Positions 1 through 12,269 are shown, counted from the first letter of the stretch. The stretch is 64,000 bases of DNA from Zhengitettix transpicula (GCA_037074705.1 CM073591.1:7112587-7176586); one strand, 5' to 3'. Notes: a model not told the origin generated them from the letters alone. Numbers and translations are program-made.

Positions 1-366
1 AGATGATAATAATAATCATGATAATAATAATAATAATGAAGATGATAATAATAATCATGATAATAATAACAATAACAATAATAATAATGAAGATGATAAT
101 AATAATAATAATGAAGATGATAATAATAATCATGATAATAATAATAATAATGAAGTTGATAATAATGATAATAATAATAATAATGAAGATGATAATAACA
201 ATAATAATAATAATAACAATAACAATAATAATGAGAATGAGAATGATAATAATAATGATAATAATAATGAAGATGATGATAATAATTATAATAATGATAA
301 TGATGATGATAATAATAATAATAATAGTATTGATGATGATAATAATAATAATAATGATGATGATGA
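1..366. repeat. AAT/GAT trinucleotide microsatellite
   Basis: An uninterrupted run of ATA, ATG and GAT-type triplets fills the first 366 bases and begins before the window edge. Any open frame here is only Met/Ile repetition and is not a gene. Confidence 0.95.
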
Positions 367-950
367 CGCACCAACCTATTACGTAATCAGGCAACAGTTA
401 TTTAGACGACACACGAGGCAACTGAGATTACTTTTAATTTAATCATAAGTCTTAATTAACACGGGGTTTGGCCAAACATGAATTAATTATTTCCCTGTTG
501 GATGAATATAAATTTAATCAGAAACAGTTCAGCCCGAAAATACCACGACGTTTCGTTCCTACATCCCATTATTTCACTATTTATCGAAATGACATCATAT
601 AGAAATGACGTCATATTTATCACAATATTTATGATTTATTACGCCTGAAGACGTAGCAAAAATAAAATAGAGAACGTAACGTCGTTCAATTATTAATATA
701 GAAAATTGTTTCCGGCTTAAAACGAAAAATATTCGTATGTTTTGAAAAAATTAATAAGAAGAAAAATTCCCAAATACAGTGAAATCTCTCTGAAACCGTT
801 ACCGGAAACCTTGTTTCTTTCTTCAGGAACAGCATCTGTGACCTTCTCGTGCACAACCTCTGACATCCTTTGTCTTTTCAACTGGTTCGCATTTCACGTT
901 CGTTGCTCTTTATTTATTTCCCCGTAAACAAGTGGATACGTTTTCATCGC
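367..950. other. unassigned spacer with a decayed hammerhead-like inverted pair
   Basis: No gene is seen. At 548-570 the minus strand reads GAACGAAACGTCGT, and at 646-690 the plus strand reads CCTGAAGACGTAGC followed by GAACGTAACGTCGT. These resemble the two halves of the inverted hammerhead-like pairs found elsewhere in the window, but neither half has a complete core. Confidence 0.4.
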
Positions 951-952
951 AC

Positions 953-979
953 AACGAGAGAGAGAGAGAGAGAGACAGA

Positions 980-1052
<73 letters not shown>

Positions 1053-1095
1053 AGAGACAGAGACACACACACAGAGAGAGAGAGGGAGAGAGGGG

Positions 1096-1153
<58 letters not shown>
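953..1153. repeat. compound (GA)n/(CA)n microsatellite
   Basis: Long GA runs are interrupted by CA runs near 978-1010 and 1062-1072. The Arg/Glu or Leu/Ser open frames on both strands are artefacts of the repeat. Confidence 0.97.
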
Positions 1154-1155
<2 letters not shown>

Positions 1156-1309
1156 GCAGGATGAACATATGCATGTGTGCGCATTCAACTTCCACCCGCG
1201 CAAGTCTCATCAAATATTAACGTTTTCATTCCGCTGTTAACTACCTTAAAAGCTCACACAACGCTGCGGAAATTTCCTCAGCGGCCGGACGTTTTCCCCC
1301 GTGCGCGCT

Positions 1310-1340
<31 letters not shown>
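1310..1340. repeat. (CA)n microsatellite
   Basis: About 15 CA dinucleotides in a row. Confidence 0.95.
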
Positions 1341-1342
<2 letters not shown>

Positions 1343-1439
1343 GACGGTCTGTCTACACTCCGAAAAGGCGGATAGAGAGGGGGAGGGGGGAAAGTACTAG
1401 AAAATTATTACGGCAGCGACTAGCCTCGAAAGACAGAGG

Positions 1440-2240
1440 TAATGAGAAGGAAAGAATAGAGAGACCGAAACAAAGACAGAAGGTACAAAATAAAGGAAAG
1501 AAACAGAAAGAAAAAAAGAAAGACTGAAGGTAAAAAATAAAGGAAAGAAACAGAAAGAAAAAAGAAAGACGGAAGGTAAAAAATAAAGGAAAGAAACAGA
1601 AAGAAAAAAGAAAGACGGAAGGTAAAAAATAAAGGAAAGAAACAGAAAGAAAAAAGAAAGACGGAAGGTAAAAAATAAAGGAAAGAAACAGAAAGAAAAA
1701 AATAAAGACAGAAGGTAAAAAATAAAGGAAAGAATCAAAAAAGAAAGACAGAAGGTAAAAAATAAAGGAAAGAAACAGAAACAAAAAAGAAAGACAGAAG
1801 ATAAAAAATAAAGGAAAGAAAAAAATAAAGACAGAAGGTAAAAAATAAAGGAAAGAATCAAAAAAGAAAGACGGAAGGTAAAAAATAAAGGAAAGAAACA
1901 GAAACAAAAAAGAAAGACAGAAGATAAAAAATAAAGGAAAGAAACAGAAAGAAAAAAATAAAGACAGAAGGTAAAAAATAAAGGAAAGAAACAGAAAGAA
2001 AAAAGAAAGACAGAAGATAAAAAATAAAGGAAAGAAACAGAAAGAAAAAAGAAAGACAGAAGATAAAAAATAAAGGAAAGAAACAGAAAGAAAAAAATAA
2101 AGACAGAAGGTAAAAAATAAAGGAAAGAAACAAAAAAGAAAGACGGAAGGTAAAAAATAAAGGAAAGAAACAGAAAGAAAAAAGAAAGACGGAAGATAAA
2201 AAATAAAGGAAAGAAACAGAAAGAAAAAAAGAAAGACAGA
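1440..2240. repeat. 46-bp purine minisatellite
   Basis: A tandem array with a 46-bp period; for example, the TAAAAAATAAAGG block recurs at 1531, 1577 and 1623. Units vary by small deletions. The plus strand is almost purely A and G with rare C and T, so the minus-strand Phe/Leu/Ser frames are repeat artefacts. Confidence 0.92.
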
Positions 2241-2689
2241 AAGCTAGTAACAGGTATAGACAATCAAATAAAGAGAAAAATCAAATAAAGAAAGGAGAGA
2301 AAGAAAGAGAAAAAGAAAAATGTGAGGGAGTAAGAAAGAAGGAAAAAACGACATTAGACAGGAAAAGGTTGAAGAAATAAAGAAATATAGACACAGAGAA
2401 ATAAATGGCACCGAAACAAATAGAGGAAATAAAAAAAGGGTGAGAAATAATAATAAAAGAAAGAAACAAGAAAAAGAGCTGTATAGACAAAAGAACGAAG
2501 AAAAAAGAAATACATATGATATTGCAGATTGTTTTCGATGGTAGAGATTTTGCACTTATTATTGTATGTATTGGTTGTAGATATTGACATTAATAATAGT
2601 GATGACAATAGCTGAGAAATTAAGAGCTAATCAAGACATTTGAAAGGAAGAGAAAAGCAAGAAAGAAAATGAGGGAGAAAGAAATAAGG
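2241..2689. other. purine-rich diverged repeat sequence
   Basis: A/G-rich sequence continuing the strand asymmetry of the flanking minisatellites but without a clear period. No gene is recognisable. Confidence 0.6.
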
Positions 2690-3580
2690 GAAAAAAGGAT
2701 ATTAAAGAAAAAAGCTGTAGGAATAAAGAGAGATGGAAAGAAAGTAAGAGAGGCAGAATGTGACTGAAAGAAAGAGAGAAAATGTAACAATGAAGGAGAG
2801 AAAGTTATGAATACAGACAGACAGAAATAAATAGAGAGATAGAAAAAATTAAATAAAGAGAAAAAGCGAATAAGAAAAAGTGAGAAAGAAATACGAATAC
2901 AATAAAATAAATACAGATAGGAAGAGAAAAGGCAGAAAGAAACAGAGCGAGAAAGAAAGAAGGAAAAAATGAAGTTACAGAAAAAAGCTGTAGAAATAAA
3001 GAGAGAAGGAAAGAAAGAAAGAAAAGGCAGAAAGAGACTGAAAGAAAGAGAGAAAGTGAAAAATAAAGGAGAGAAAGAGATAGAAAAAAATAAATAATGA
3101 GAAAAACGAATAAGAAAAAGTGAGAAAGAAATACGAATAAAATAAAATAAATACAGAAAGGAAGAGAAAAGGCAGAAAGAAACAGAGCGAGAAAGAAAGA
3201 AGGAAAAAATGAAGTTACAGAAAAAAGCTGTAGAAATAAGAGAGAAGGAAAGAAAGAAAGAAAAGGCAGAAAGAGACTGAAAGAAAGAGAGGAAGTGAAA
3301 AAATAAAGGAGAGAAAGAGACAGAAAAAAAATAATGAGAAAAAGCGAATAAGAAAAAGTGAGAAAGAAATACGAATAAAATAAAATAAATACAGAAACGA
3401 AGAGAAAAGCAAGAAAGAAACACAGGGAGAAAGAAAGAAGGAAATGAAAGGATATTAAAGAAAAAAGCTGTACAACTAAAGAAACAAGGAAAGAAATAAA
3501 GAAAAGGCAGAAAGAGACTGAAAGAAGAGAGAAAGTGAAAAAAAATGAAGGAGAGAAAGATGTGAATACATACGGACAGA
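2690..3580. repeat. ~240-bp purine tandem repeat, about 4 units
   Basis: The marker AAAAAAGCTGTAG recurs near 2709, 2981, 3221 and 3461, giving a period of about 240-270 bp. Each unit is itself A/G-rich. The 410-residue minus-strand open frame across this region is pure Phe/Ser/Leu low complexity and is not a gene. Confidence 0.85.
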
Positions 3581-3659
3581 CAAAAAATTAAGTAAAGAGA
3601 AAAAGCTAATAAGAAAAAGTAGGAAAGAGATACGAATAAAATAAAATAAGACAGGAAGA

Positions 3660-4440
3660 AGAAGAGAGAGAAAAAAGAAGGAAAAGGTAATAAGATAGAA
3701 AAAGCTTCAAAAATGAAAAAAGCGGGACAGAAAAATAAAAAGAGCGAGGAGAAAAATAAAGAGGCTATAGAGAAACATAGGATGAGTGAAAGTGATAATG
3801 AAATATAGCTAAAACGAGTCCGAAGGTAATAACGAAAAGGAGAGGGCAACAAATAAAGGGAGAATAAAAGAGATATAAATTATTATTATACGGACAGAGA
3901 AAAAATTAAGTAAAAAGAAAAAGCGAATAAGAAAAAGTAGGAAAGAAATACGAAAAAAATGAAATAAGACAGGAAGAAAAAGAAAGAGAAAAAAGAAGGA
4001 AAAGGTAATAAGAAAGAAAAAGCTTTAAAAATGAAAAAAAGCGAGACAGAAAAATAAAAAGAGCGAGGAGAAAAATAAAGAGGCTATAGAGAAACATAGG
4101 ATGAATGAAAGTGATAATGAAAAAAAGAGAAAAAAGAAGGAAAAGGTAATAAGAAAGAAAAAGCTTCAAAACTGAAAAAAGCGGGACAGAAAAATAAAAA
4201 GAGCGAGGAGAAAAATAAAGAGGGTATAGAGAAACATAGGATGAATGAAAGTGATAATGAAAAAAAGAGAAAGTGAAGGAAAAGGTAATAAGAAAGAAAA
4301 AGCTTCAAAAATGAAAAAAGCGGGACAGAAAAATTAAAAGAGCGAGGAGAAAAATAAAGAGGCTATAGAGAAACATAGGATGAATGAAAGTGATAATGAA
4401 ATAGAGATGAAAAGAGTCCGAAGGTAATAACGAAAAGGAG
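3660..4440. repeat. ~142-bp purine tandem repeat
   Basis: The marker AAAAAGCTT recurs near 3700, 4018, 4161 and 4301. Each unit carries GCGGGACAG, GAGCGAGGAG and GAAACATAGGATGA blocks. The first gap is longer, probably from an inserted or diverged unit. Confidence 0.85.
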
Positions 4441-5364
4441 AGGGCAATAAATAAAGGGAGAATAAAATAGACTTTTCAGTCGCACTGTACACGTGATCTC
4501 TCTGTGTGTTTGTATGTAATGTCTTTGACTCGTGCCGTCTCCATCTTGGGCGGGCAACGTTTGCCAACCGAAGCTCCTTGAAATTATTATAGGGACGCTG
4601 TTGGAGATCGCCTTCCAATACAAACGAGCTGACTCAATAAACCCTCCTGAATCAACAAAGGGCCCTCCGCGCCCTAATGAGACAAACCACAACACTAAAG
4701 TGCCTGCTGCGGGGGCGGAGGCGGGGGCGGGGGTGGCGCACTGCGGCGCTGGGGGCGAGAATTATTACGAGACGCACGCAAGAGGCAGAAGAACACAGTC
4801 GCTGCACCAACGGGGGGAATTACTCGAAATAAAACGAAATCGCTTACGTCATCCAGAGACGATACGAAACGGGGCAGAAAAAAAAATGGCGTGCCTGAGC
4901 TTTCAAACACTTAAAGACAACCGTCCGATGAAAGGATAATTCTAGGTGGGGCTGAATGTTTGTAGTTTCCGATTAAATAACAACGACTGGGCCTCGACTT
5001 TACGCTACAGAACGAGTCCAGTGATTCCGCCCGAGGTCTTACGATTTCTTGCTCGCACAAGATGGAGACTGAACACGAGTCGAAGAATGTTCCAGGGAAG
5101 GTTTAAACCACATATTCACGATTCTTACACAACGGGCACCAAGTTCCCCCTGCCCCGTCCTCAGGTTAACAGTAACCAGCTAGAGCTTGACCTCGTTAGA
5201 CCGTTGTTCAGTTGTCAGTGTGAATCGTGGCAACGTTCTTCTCGACCTCGACATCGTTCGTGACACCTGCTACAGTGACAAAGGACGAAACGTCTTTAAT
5301 AAAATCACTTTACAAGTCATTCCATCAGATGATAAGCGTCGAGGCTACGTACGAGAACGAAAAA
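4441..5364. other. unassigned intergenic sequence with a dispersed repeat copy
   Basis: No exon can be supported. The segment 5,180-5,275 (AGAGCTTGACCTCGTTAGA then GTGGCAACG and TCGTTCGTGAC) is repeated, diverged, at 7,262-7,350 and 54,728-54,805. The block around 5,020-5,050 (TCCGCCCGAGGTC) has a relative at 7,778-7,800. Confidence 0.5.
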
Positions 5365-5367
5365 TAT

Positions 5368-5420
5368 TTTTTTTGCAGAGTGCTGACGCAACTCAGTGAC
5401 GTCAGCTGTCACAGTTAATC
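5368..5420 (+). repeat. diverged outlying monomer of the 145-bp satellite
   Basis: TTTTTTTTGCAGAGTGCTG, ACGCAACTCAGTGACGTCAG and a partial downstream block match the first third of the satellite unit that forms the array from 5,790. About 370 bp of unrelated sequence separates it from the array. Confidence 0.75.
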
Positions 5421-5785
5421 GGATACACGGTGGCCGCTCTCAGGTACACACACACATAAAAAAATATTTGATTCGTCGTAAAAATATGTAGCATAATATT
5501 GCCCGCTCGTTGGTTGGTTACTTTACAACTGGAGCCGATGACAACTAGTGACGGAGCATGTTCGTGATTTAAACCAGAACCTGACAAATGGAGCGTCGGT
5601 GGACTCGGCCTGGGTGTAATAATTGTTAAGAATTGAAATGTCATCCGAAATACGATTTTTTTGTTAGTGAGTTACATTGGAATTCCTGGAGCCTGCGGTG
5701 GAGTTTTTCTCAACCGAATATATTTAAATTTTACAAGTAATTTATCAGACTGTTCGTGCGACTGCCGAGGTGACGGAAAAGAACG
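5421..5785. other. spacer between outlying monomer and satellite array
   Basis: No gene or repeat is recognised. It contains a short CA run near 5,446-5,456. Confidence 0.4.
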
Positions 5786-7102
5786 ACATTTTTTGCAGAG
5801 TGCGGACGCAACTTAGTGACGTCAGCCGCTCACAATTAATTTACAGCGACGCAGAGACCCGGGGGCTCACGTTTGCCGGGTTGATGACAGCAATCTTAAT
5901 ATCAAAGGTGATTCCGAATGTCTCAAATTGTCTTTTTTTGCAGAGTGCGGACGCAACTTAGTGACGTCAGCCTCTCACAATTAATTTACAGCGACGCAGA
6001 GACCCGGGGGCGCACGTTTGCCGGGTTGATGACAGCAATCTTAATACACCAATAGTGATTCCGAATGTCTCAAATTGTCTTTTTTTGGCAGAGTGCGGAC
6101 GCAACTTAGTGACGTCAGCCTCTCACAATTAATTTACAGTGACGCAGAGACCCGGGGGGCTCACGTTTGCCGGGTTGATGACAGCAATCTTAATACACCA
6201 ATAGTGATTCCGAATGTCTCAAATTGTCTTTTTTTGGCAGAGTGCGGACGCAACTTAGTGACGTCAGCCTCTCACAATTAATTTACAGCGACGCAGAGAC
6301 CCGGGGGCTCACGTTTGCCGGGTTGATGACAGCAGTCTTAATATCAAAAGTGATTCCGAATGTCTCAAATTGTCTTTTTTTGCAGAGTGCGGACGCAACT
6401 TAGTGACGTCAGCCTCTCACAATTAATTTACAGCGACGCAGAGACCCGGGGGCTCACGTTTGCCGGGTTGATGACAGCAGTCTTAATATCAAAAGTGATT
6501 CCGAATGTCTCAAATTGTCTTGTTTTGCAGAGTGCGGACGCAACTTAGTGACGTCAGCCTCTCACAATTAATTTACAGCGACGCAGAGACCCGGGGGCTC
6601 ACGTTTGCCGGGTTGATGACAGCAGTCTTAATATCAAAAGTGATTCCGAATGTCTCAAATTGTCTTTTTTTGCAGAGTGCGGACGCAACTTAGTGACGTC
6701 AGCCTCTCACAATTAATTTACAGCGACGCAGAGACCCGGAGGCTCACGTTTGCCGGGTTGATGACAGCAATCTTAATATTAAAAGTGATTCCGAATGTCT
6801 CAAATTGTCTTTTTTTGCAGAGTGCGGACGCAACTTAGTGACGTCAGCCTCTCACAATTAATTTACAGCGACGCAGAGACCCGGGGACTCACGTTTGCCG
6901 GGTTGATGACAGCAGTCTTGAAATCAAAAGTGATTCCGAATGTCTCAAATTGTCTTTTTTGGCAGAGTGCGGACGCAACTTAGTGACGTCAGCCGCTCAC
7001 AATTAATTTACAGCGACGCAGAGACCCGGGGGCTCACGTTTGCCGGGTTGATGACAGCAGTCTTGAAATCAAAAGTGATTCCGAATGTCTCAAATTGTCT
7101 CT
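5786..7102 (+). repeat. 145-bp satellite array, 9 units
   Basis: The block AGAGTGCGGACGCAAC begins at 5,797, 5,942, 6,090, 6,239, 6,384, 6,529, 6,674, 6,819 and 6,964. The period is 145 bp, with two longer units of 148-149 bp. Units are nearly identical. Each contains a T-tract ending in GCAG or GGCAG, which resembles a 3' splice site, then TGACGTCAG (a CRE half-palindrome context), and later an AGACCCGGGGG block. The period is not a multiple of three, so the short frames (about 62 residues, one per unit) overlap from unit to unit and are unlikely to be genes. Confidence 0.95.
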
Positions 7103-7902
7103 GTAATAACGTCTCTGGAATTCAGCGCCATGACATTTTATTCTCTGTAAAAAGAACATATATGATAATCAGGGATTTGAGCCTCTGATACCAGGTTTGT
7201 GTCTCCCTTCGCAGGTCCACCCCCAGTCCTTATGTACGGAGCCAATCAGCTTCATTAAGCAACTAGAGCTTGACCTCATTAGATATTTTTTTACTCTCCG
7301 CGTATCGTAGCAACGTGTCTCACCATCGTTCGTGACGCACGCTCTAGTGAGAACTGTTAACGCGGCTCCCTCTCGTGGCTGTACGATCCTTTGACCGCAG
7401 CTGCGTTGCCAAGTGTAGCCTGCGTAGTTACGTCCCACACGAGGCTACAGCGATGACCCGCCCGGCACTAAGGGGGGTCGTAGTAGTCGTGCTACTTAAT
7501 GGCCGGGGGGCGGGGGTTGTAAATCCAGGCCCCCCCGACGACGACGACTACGAAGTTATTACGACGCCAGAGATGAGGCAATTTCGTGCTGGACCTTGGC
7601 CTGTGTAATCAGCAGGTGCCTGTCCTCAGAGGTGGAATGCAAAATAGCCTCCTCGATGGATAATTAACCCTGAACGGGAAAAATATAACGGTGCTAACAA
7701 GTCACAGAGGTTCATCTCCAGAGCCATCGGCGCCATCAAGGACTTCATTACGAGTGCAGCAGCAGCAGTGGCAGTGATTACGCCCGAGGTCCTGCGATTA
7801 AACTTCAAATTAATGGGGAAAAGGATTTTTAGTACTGCGAAACGAGTGTTTTATCAACTACTTGACAGACTGTTTCTTAATTATTTTTAACTTGAATATG
7901 CG
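7103..7902. other. unassigned sequence with dispersed repeat copy
   Basis: 7,262-7,350 is a second copy of the AGCTTGACCTCATTAGA...TCGTTCGTGACGC repeat. The rest shows no exon I can support: frames are short, GC-rich and without splice context. Confidence 0.45.
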
Positions 7903-8126
7903 TGGGGCAAGTGCCCAAGGCCCGACCTACCTGATGCAGGTTTTTCTAGGGGTTTCCCTGTATTACTTTTATGCGAATGGCTAGTAGAATCCTTAAACCA
8001 TAGCCCGGGGGCCCCTAGTTAACCCTGTGCTATCTTCCTCTACCCTTCCGCATCCCCCCTTCCTATGCTATTAAAGGGGAGTTGCCGCACATGTGGATTA
8101 CCCTGAAGTAGCCTGGTACCCTAAAC
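7903..8126 (+). mobile_element. S1 retroposon, 5'-truncated copy
   Basis: Only the 3' part is present, from GCCCGACCTACCTGATGCAG to the TACCCTAAACAAAA tail. Loss of the 5' half with a kept A-rich 3' end is the usual outcome of incomplete reverse transcription. Confidence 0.85.
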
Positions 8127-8137
8127 AAAATTGACAT

Positions 8138-8655
8138 TGTCACGTCTGCGAGGGCTGTTCTCTCGCAGGCAGAACCTTCTAGTAGAGACAGGAAGGGGCT
8201 ACCTTTGGGGGATGCTTCTTCCTCTCTCTCTCCGTTTCTTGAACTAAGGTCCCCAGAAGCAGAGGCCTTGTTCTGAGAGGTTGCATGTTCCGGGGGAGTC
8301 ACAGACCATGGCGGATACGGTAAGAGTTGTTCTCTGCTCCCATTGGAAGAGTCGGCCAACTACCATCGTAAACTGATCGAGGCACGGAGCAGGGAATGCT
8401 GCGTCCCCACAGCAAACGCCGTTTCTCGCTATCCAGGAAAGGGCGTGGGACAAGTTTTCCCTGCATTACTTTTAGGCGAATGCCGCGGGGGTAGGATCCT
8501 TAAACCATAGCCCGGGGCCCCCTAGTTAACCCTTGGCTACCTTCCTCTACCCTTCCGCATCCCCCCTTTCAAATCCCTTTCCTACGCCATTAAAGGGGAG
8601 TTGCCACCATGTGGATTAGCCTCGTGTAGCCTGTTGCCCCCCCATAAAACCCAAC
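8138..8655 (+). mobile_element. S1 retroposon, nearly full copy
   Basis: It starts at the hairpin CTGCGAGGGCTGTTCTCTCG and runs to a degenerate CCCCATAAAA tail. Relative to other copies it lacks about 60 bp between GTGGGACAAG and TTTTCCCTGCATTAC, where the CCTGATGCAGG block normally sits. Confidence 0.88.
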
Positions 8656-9640
8656 CTATTATTGCACCACAGTAAGTTTAATATTACACTATATATATAT
8701 ATCCTTAGGAGGATGAGCCAGAGGAAACGGAAGCTCCGCTCCGCATGGCAGAGGGACAGATCTTTGACCGTGGTTCCTTCCTAACAATTACGTGAAGAAG
8801 AAAAAATCGGTAGAAACCAGAGACAACCCTCGAGCCTCTCCCACACTCTGCAGGACCTCGGCCTCAAGATGAAGAATTGAAATATGTGACGCAGAAAAAA
8901 AAATTAAATGAATGTAGTTTCTCAAAGAATTTGTATGCATGTAAATAACGTAAATGGAAAAAAATGTAATGTTCAAAGAATATCAATGAAAATATAAATT
9001 TAAATAAAAATACATAGATTTGAAAAGATTTAAAATAAAAAAAATTGTTTACAGAAGAATTTAAGATGAAACATGAATTTTACAAAGGTTTTAAATGAAA
9101 ATATATTAATTTGCCAAAGATTTTAAATGGAAATATATTAATATGTCAAAGTATTGTTATAAAAGTAATTTTAATCTAAGAATTTAAATAAAAATATTAT
9201 TTTTCAAATAATTTAAATAAACCTAAATAAATTTGTCAAAGAATTCGAATTCAAATTGAGTTTTTCCAAGGATTTATATATATATATATATATATGAAAA
9301 TAAGAGTTTGTCATAGAATTTAAAAGAAAATATATGAACTTGGCAAAGAAATTAAATAAAAATATAATTCACAAAAGAGTGAAATGAAATGCAAGATTGT
9401 CAAAGAATTTTTATGAAATAATGCGTTTAACAAAGAATTAAAATAAATAAAAAATTTAAATGAAAATATATAAATTTGTCAAAGACTTTAAATGGAAATA
9501 TATTAATTTGTGAAGGAATTTGCATTAAAATTGAGTTTTTCCAAAAATGAGTCTGTCAAAGATTTTAAATGAAAATATATGAACTTGGCAAAGGATTGAA
9601 ATAAAAATACATGAGTTTGTTAATTAAATCGTGCGGCTGC
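8656..9640. repeat. A/T-rich degenerate minisatellite and (TA)n runs
   Basis: Short (TA)n runs occur at 8,687-8,700 and 9,276-9,296. From about 8,900 to 9,620 the phrase TTTGTCAAAGAATTTAAAT or close variants recurs every 40-60 bp, suggesting an old decayed tandem repeat. No gene is seen. Confidence 0.6.
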
Positions 9641-10205
9641 AGATGTCAGCACTAGGAATACGACAAGCTGCATTCTCTTAGGGGAAATGTCGTGACTTTG
9701 ACGCAGGATTTCTCCCACTTCCTTGGACCTGATTCCTTCCTCGAGTCCACCATCACATGCAGAATTTCATCCTCTACAATTCATCACTGGACGTTATTTT
9801 CACTAGAACGCTTCATTCGGCTGCTATCAGCGAAAAACTGAAAAGAGGTGCCAATATTTCGTGCTTTTTTTGTGCTTACAGAAGCTTTTTTCCCACCCGA
9901 GTCTTTTCGAATTGGAAAATCTTGGGGGTTTTTCCCTAATTGCCACGACGTGTCTCTAGGTACAGGCCACCTGAACCTGGCCGTGACGTCATGACGCAGG
10001 GCCTCAGATGGTCTCCAGCATCCACGTCGTCCAGGCTCACGCGAGGCCCTGCTGGGGTCGGGCTTCGCCACCGTCGCTGATGGAGTGGACTTTGCTTAAT
10101 TGAGGCGTGGCAACACTGCGTCACGCAACAGTCGCTCACGAAATATGTTAAATAAAACAGGGCGAATGTGTGTGTGTGTGTGTGAACTCCTCGCGGTCAT
10201 TTGGT
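9641..10205. other. unassigned spacer
   Basis: No gene supported. It includes GTGACGTCATGACGC near 9,980 and a (GT)n run at 10,167-10,184. Confidence 0.4.
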
Positions 10206-10217
10206 GACCTACGAGGC

Positions 10218-10320
10218 GCGTTTGGCCTTTATAGTGACACGAGGGTGGTTCAGTAAGCTATGCCTCCATGTTATCAGTCATGTGACAATGTTGACTTTGC
10301 TCCAATCCACTGCAGGAACA
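10218..10320 (+). mobile_element. mariner-type terminal repeat and 5' leader fragment
   Basis: CACGAGGGTGGTTCAGTAAG (starting near 10,219) matches the form of mariner inverted terminal repeats. It is followed by TTGCTCCAATCCACTGCAGG and AACAACTTCCTAC, the same leader phrase that precedes the transposase start at 12,370-12,460. It is the first of two same-direction termini in this composite. Confidence 0.75.
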
Positions 10321-10339
10321 ACTTCCTACTGCAACCTCG

Positions 10340-12262
10340 TTGTTTCTCTTAACCTTCATACATTTCTTCCTCTCTCTGTTTACTTTCGTCTTTCCTTTTT
10401 CCTTTATTTCCTTCACAGTTTCCTTTATAAATCTTCCCAGCTATCTTCCAATACTTCTTACTTATTTTCTTCTTCCTTTCTTCCTTCATCTCTTTGAGTA
10501 ATTATAGGTGGCAGAACTTCACCCTTAAATCTTTCCTTCTTTGTTTCTTTTAATCTGCCACATTTCTTCAGTTTTTCTCCTTCTCTCTGTTTATTTTCGT
10601 CTTCCCTTTTTCCTTATTCCTTTCCTTCCTTCACAGTTTCCTTTATAAATATCCCCACCTTTCTTCGTATCCTTCTTACTTATTTTCTTCTTTATTTCTT
10701 CCTTCATCTCTTTGTGTAATTATAGATGGCAGAACTGCAGACTTAAATCTTTCCTTCTTTGTTTCTTTTAATCTGCCTACATTCCTTCTGTGTTTCTTGT
10801 TCTCTGTGGTTTATTTTCTACTTCACTTTTTCCTTATTCCTTTTTTTCCTTAACACTTTCCTTTATAAATCACCCCACCTTTCTTTCAATCCTTCTTACT
10901 TATTTTCGTCTTCCTTTCTTTCTTTCTTCATTATTCTCTTTATGTAATTATAGGTGGCAGCACTGCACCCTTAAATCTTTCCTTCTGTGTTTCTATTTCT
11001 CTCTGTTTATTTTCGTCTTCCCTTTTTCCTTATTCCCGCCTTTCCTTCACAGTTTCCTTTATAAATCTTCCCACCTATCTTACAATCCTTCTTACTTATT
11101 TTCTCCTTTCTTTCTTCCTTCATCTCTTTGAGTAATTATAGGTGGCAGAACTTCCCCCTTAAATCTTTCCTTCATTGTTTCTTTTAATCTGCCACATTTA
11201 TTCAGTTTTTCTTCTTCTCTCTGTTTATCTTCGTCTTCCCTTTTTCCATATTCCTTTCCTTCCTTCACAGTTTCCTTTATAAATTTTCCCACCTTTCTTC
11301 ATATCCTTTTTACTTATTTTCTTCTTCCTTTCTTCCTTCATCTCTTTGTGTAATTATAGGTGGCAGAACTGCAGACTTAAATCTTTCCTTCTTTGCTTCT
11401 TTTAATCTGCCACATTTCTTCAGTTTTTCTTCTTCTCTCTGTTTATCTTCGTCTTCCCTTTTTCCATATTCCTTTCCTTCCTTCACAGTTTCCTTTATAA
11501 ATATCCCGACCTTTATTCGTATCCTTCTTACTTATTTTCTTCTTCCTTTCTTCCTTCATCTCTTTGTGTAATTATAGGTGGCAGAACTGCAGACTTAAAT
11601 CTTTCCTTCTTTGTTTCTTTTAATCTGCCTACATTCCTTCTGTGTTTCTTGTTCTCTGTGGTTTATTTTCTACTTCACTTTTTCCTTATTCCTTTTTTTC
11701 CTTAACACTTTCCTTTATAAATCACCCCACCGTTCTTTCAATCCTTCTTACTTATTTTCGTCTTCCTTTCTTTCTTTCTTCATTATTCTTTTTATGTAAT
11801 TATAGGTGGCAGCACTGCACCCTTAAATCTTTCCTTCTGTGTTTCTATTTCTCTCTGTTTATTTTCGTCTTCCCTTTTTCCTTATTCCTGCCTTTCCTTC
11901 ACAGTTTCTTTTATAAATCTTCCCACCTATCTTACAATCCTTCTTACTTATTTTCTCCTTTCTTTCTTTATTTATACCTTCATCTCTTTGTCTTATTATA
12001 GGTGGCAGCACTGCATCCTTAAATCTTTCCTTCTTTGTTTCATTTATCCTGCCTACATTCCTTCTGTGTTTCTTCATCTGTCTGTTTATTTTGGTCCTGG
12101 TTTTTTCCTTCGTCCTTTCCTTCCTTCCTTCACTATATTTGTAAATCTTGCCACCTTTCTTTCAACCCTTCTTTCTTATTTTCTCCTTTTCATGCTTACT
12201 TCATCTCTTTAAGTAATTATTTTCATGTTCCATTCCTGACTCTCTATTTCAATTATTCAATT
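10340..12262 (+). repeat. ~210-bp pyrimidine minisatellite within mariner composite
   Basis: About eight C/T-rich units each begin near GGTGGCAGAACTGC or GGTGGCAGCACTGC, at about 10,508, 10,726, 10,953, 11,142, 11,362, 11,577, 11,804 and 12,001. Unit lengths are 189-227 bp. The block starting at 10,726 is repeated almost exactly at 11,577, an 851-bp higher-order step of four units. The opening phrase GGCAGCACTGC also occurs in the adjacent mariner leader, so the minisatellite may have grown from it. Confidence 0.88.
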
Positions 12263-12269
12263 ATTTACG

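Noticed and set aside
894..1240. Arg/Glu and Ser/Leu frames on both strands
   Set aside because: Produced by the (GA)n and (CA)n microsatellite.
1353..4700. Long minus-strand open frames of Phe/Leu/Ser (up to 410 codons)
   Set aside because: They are translations of A/G minisatellites; composition and period follow the repeat, with no domain, start context or splice signal.
5275..5300. GGACGAAACGTC as a further hammerhead motif
   Set aside because: No CTGANGA half lies upstream within a plausible distance.
5770..7188. Series of similar 62-codon frames, one per satellite unit
   Set aside because: The 145-bp period shifts frame each unit; the frames overlap and only mirror the repeat.
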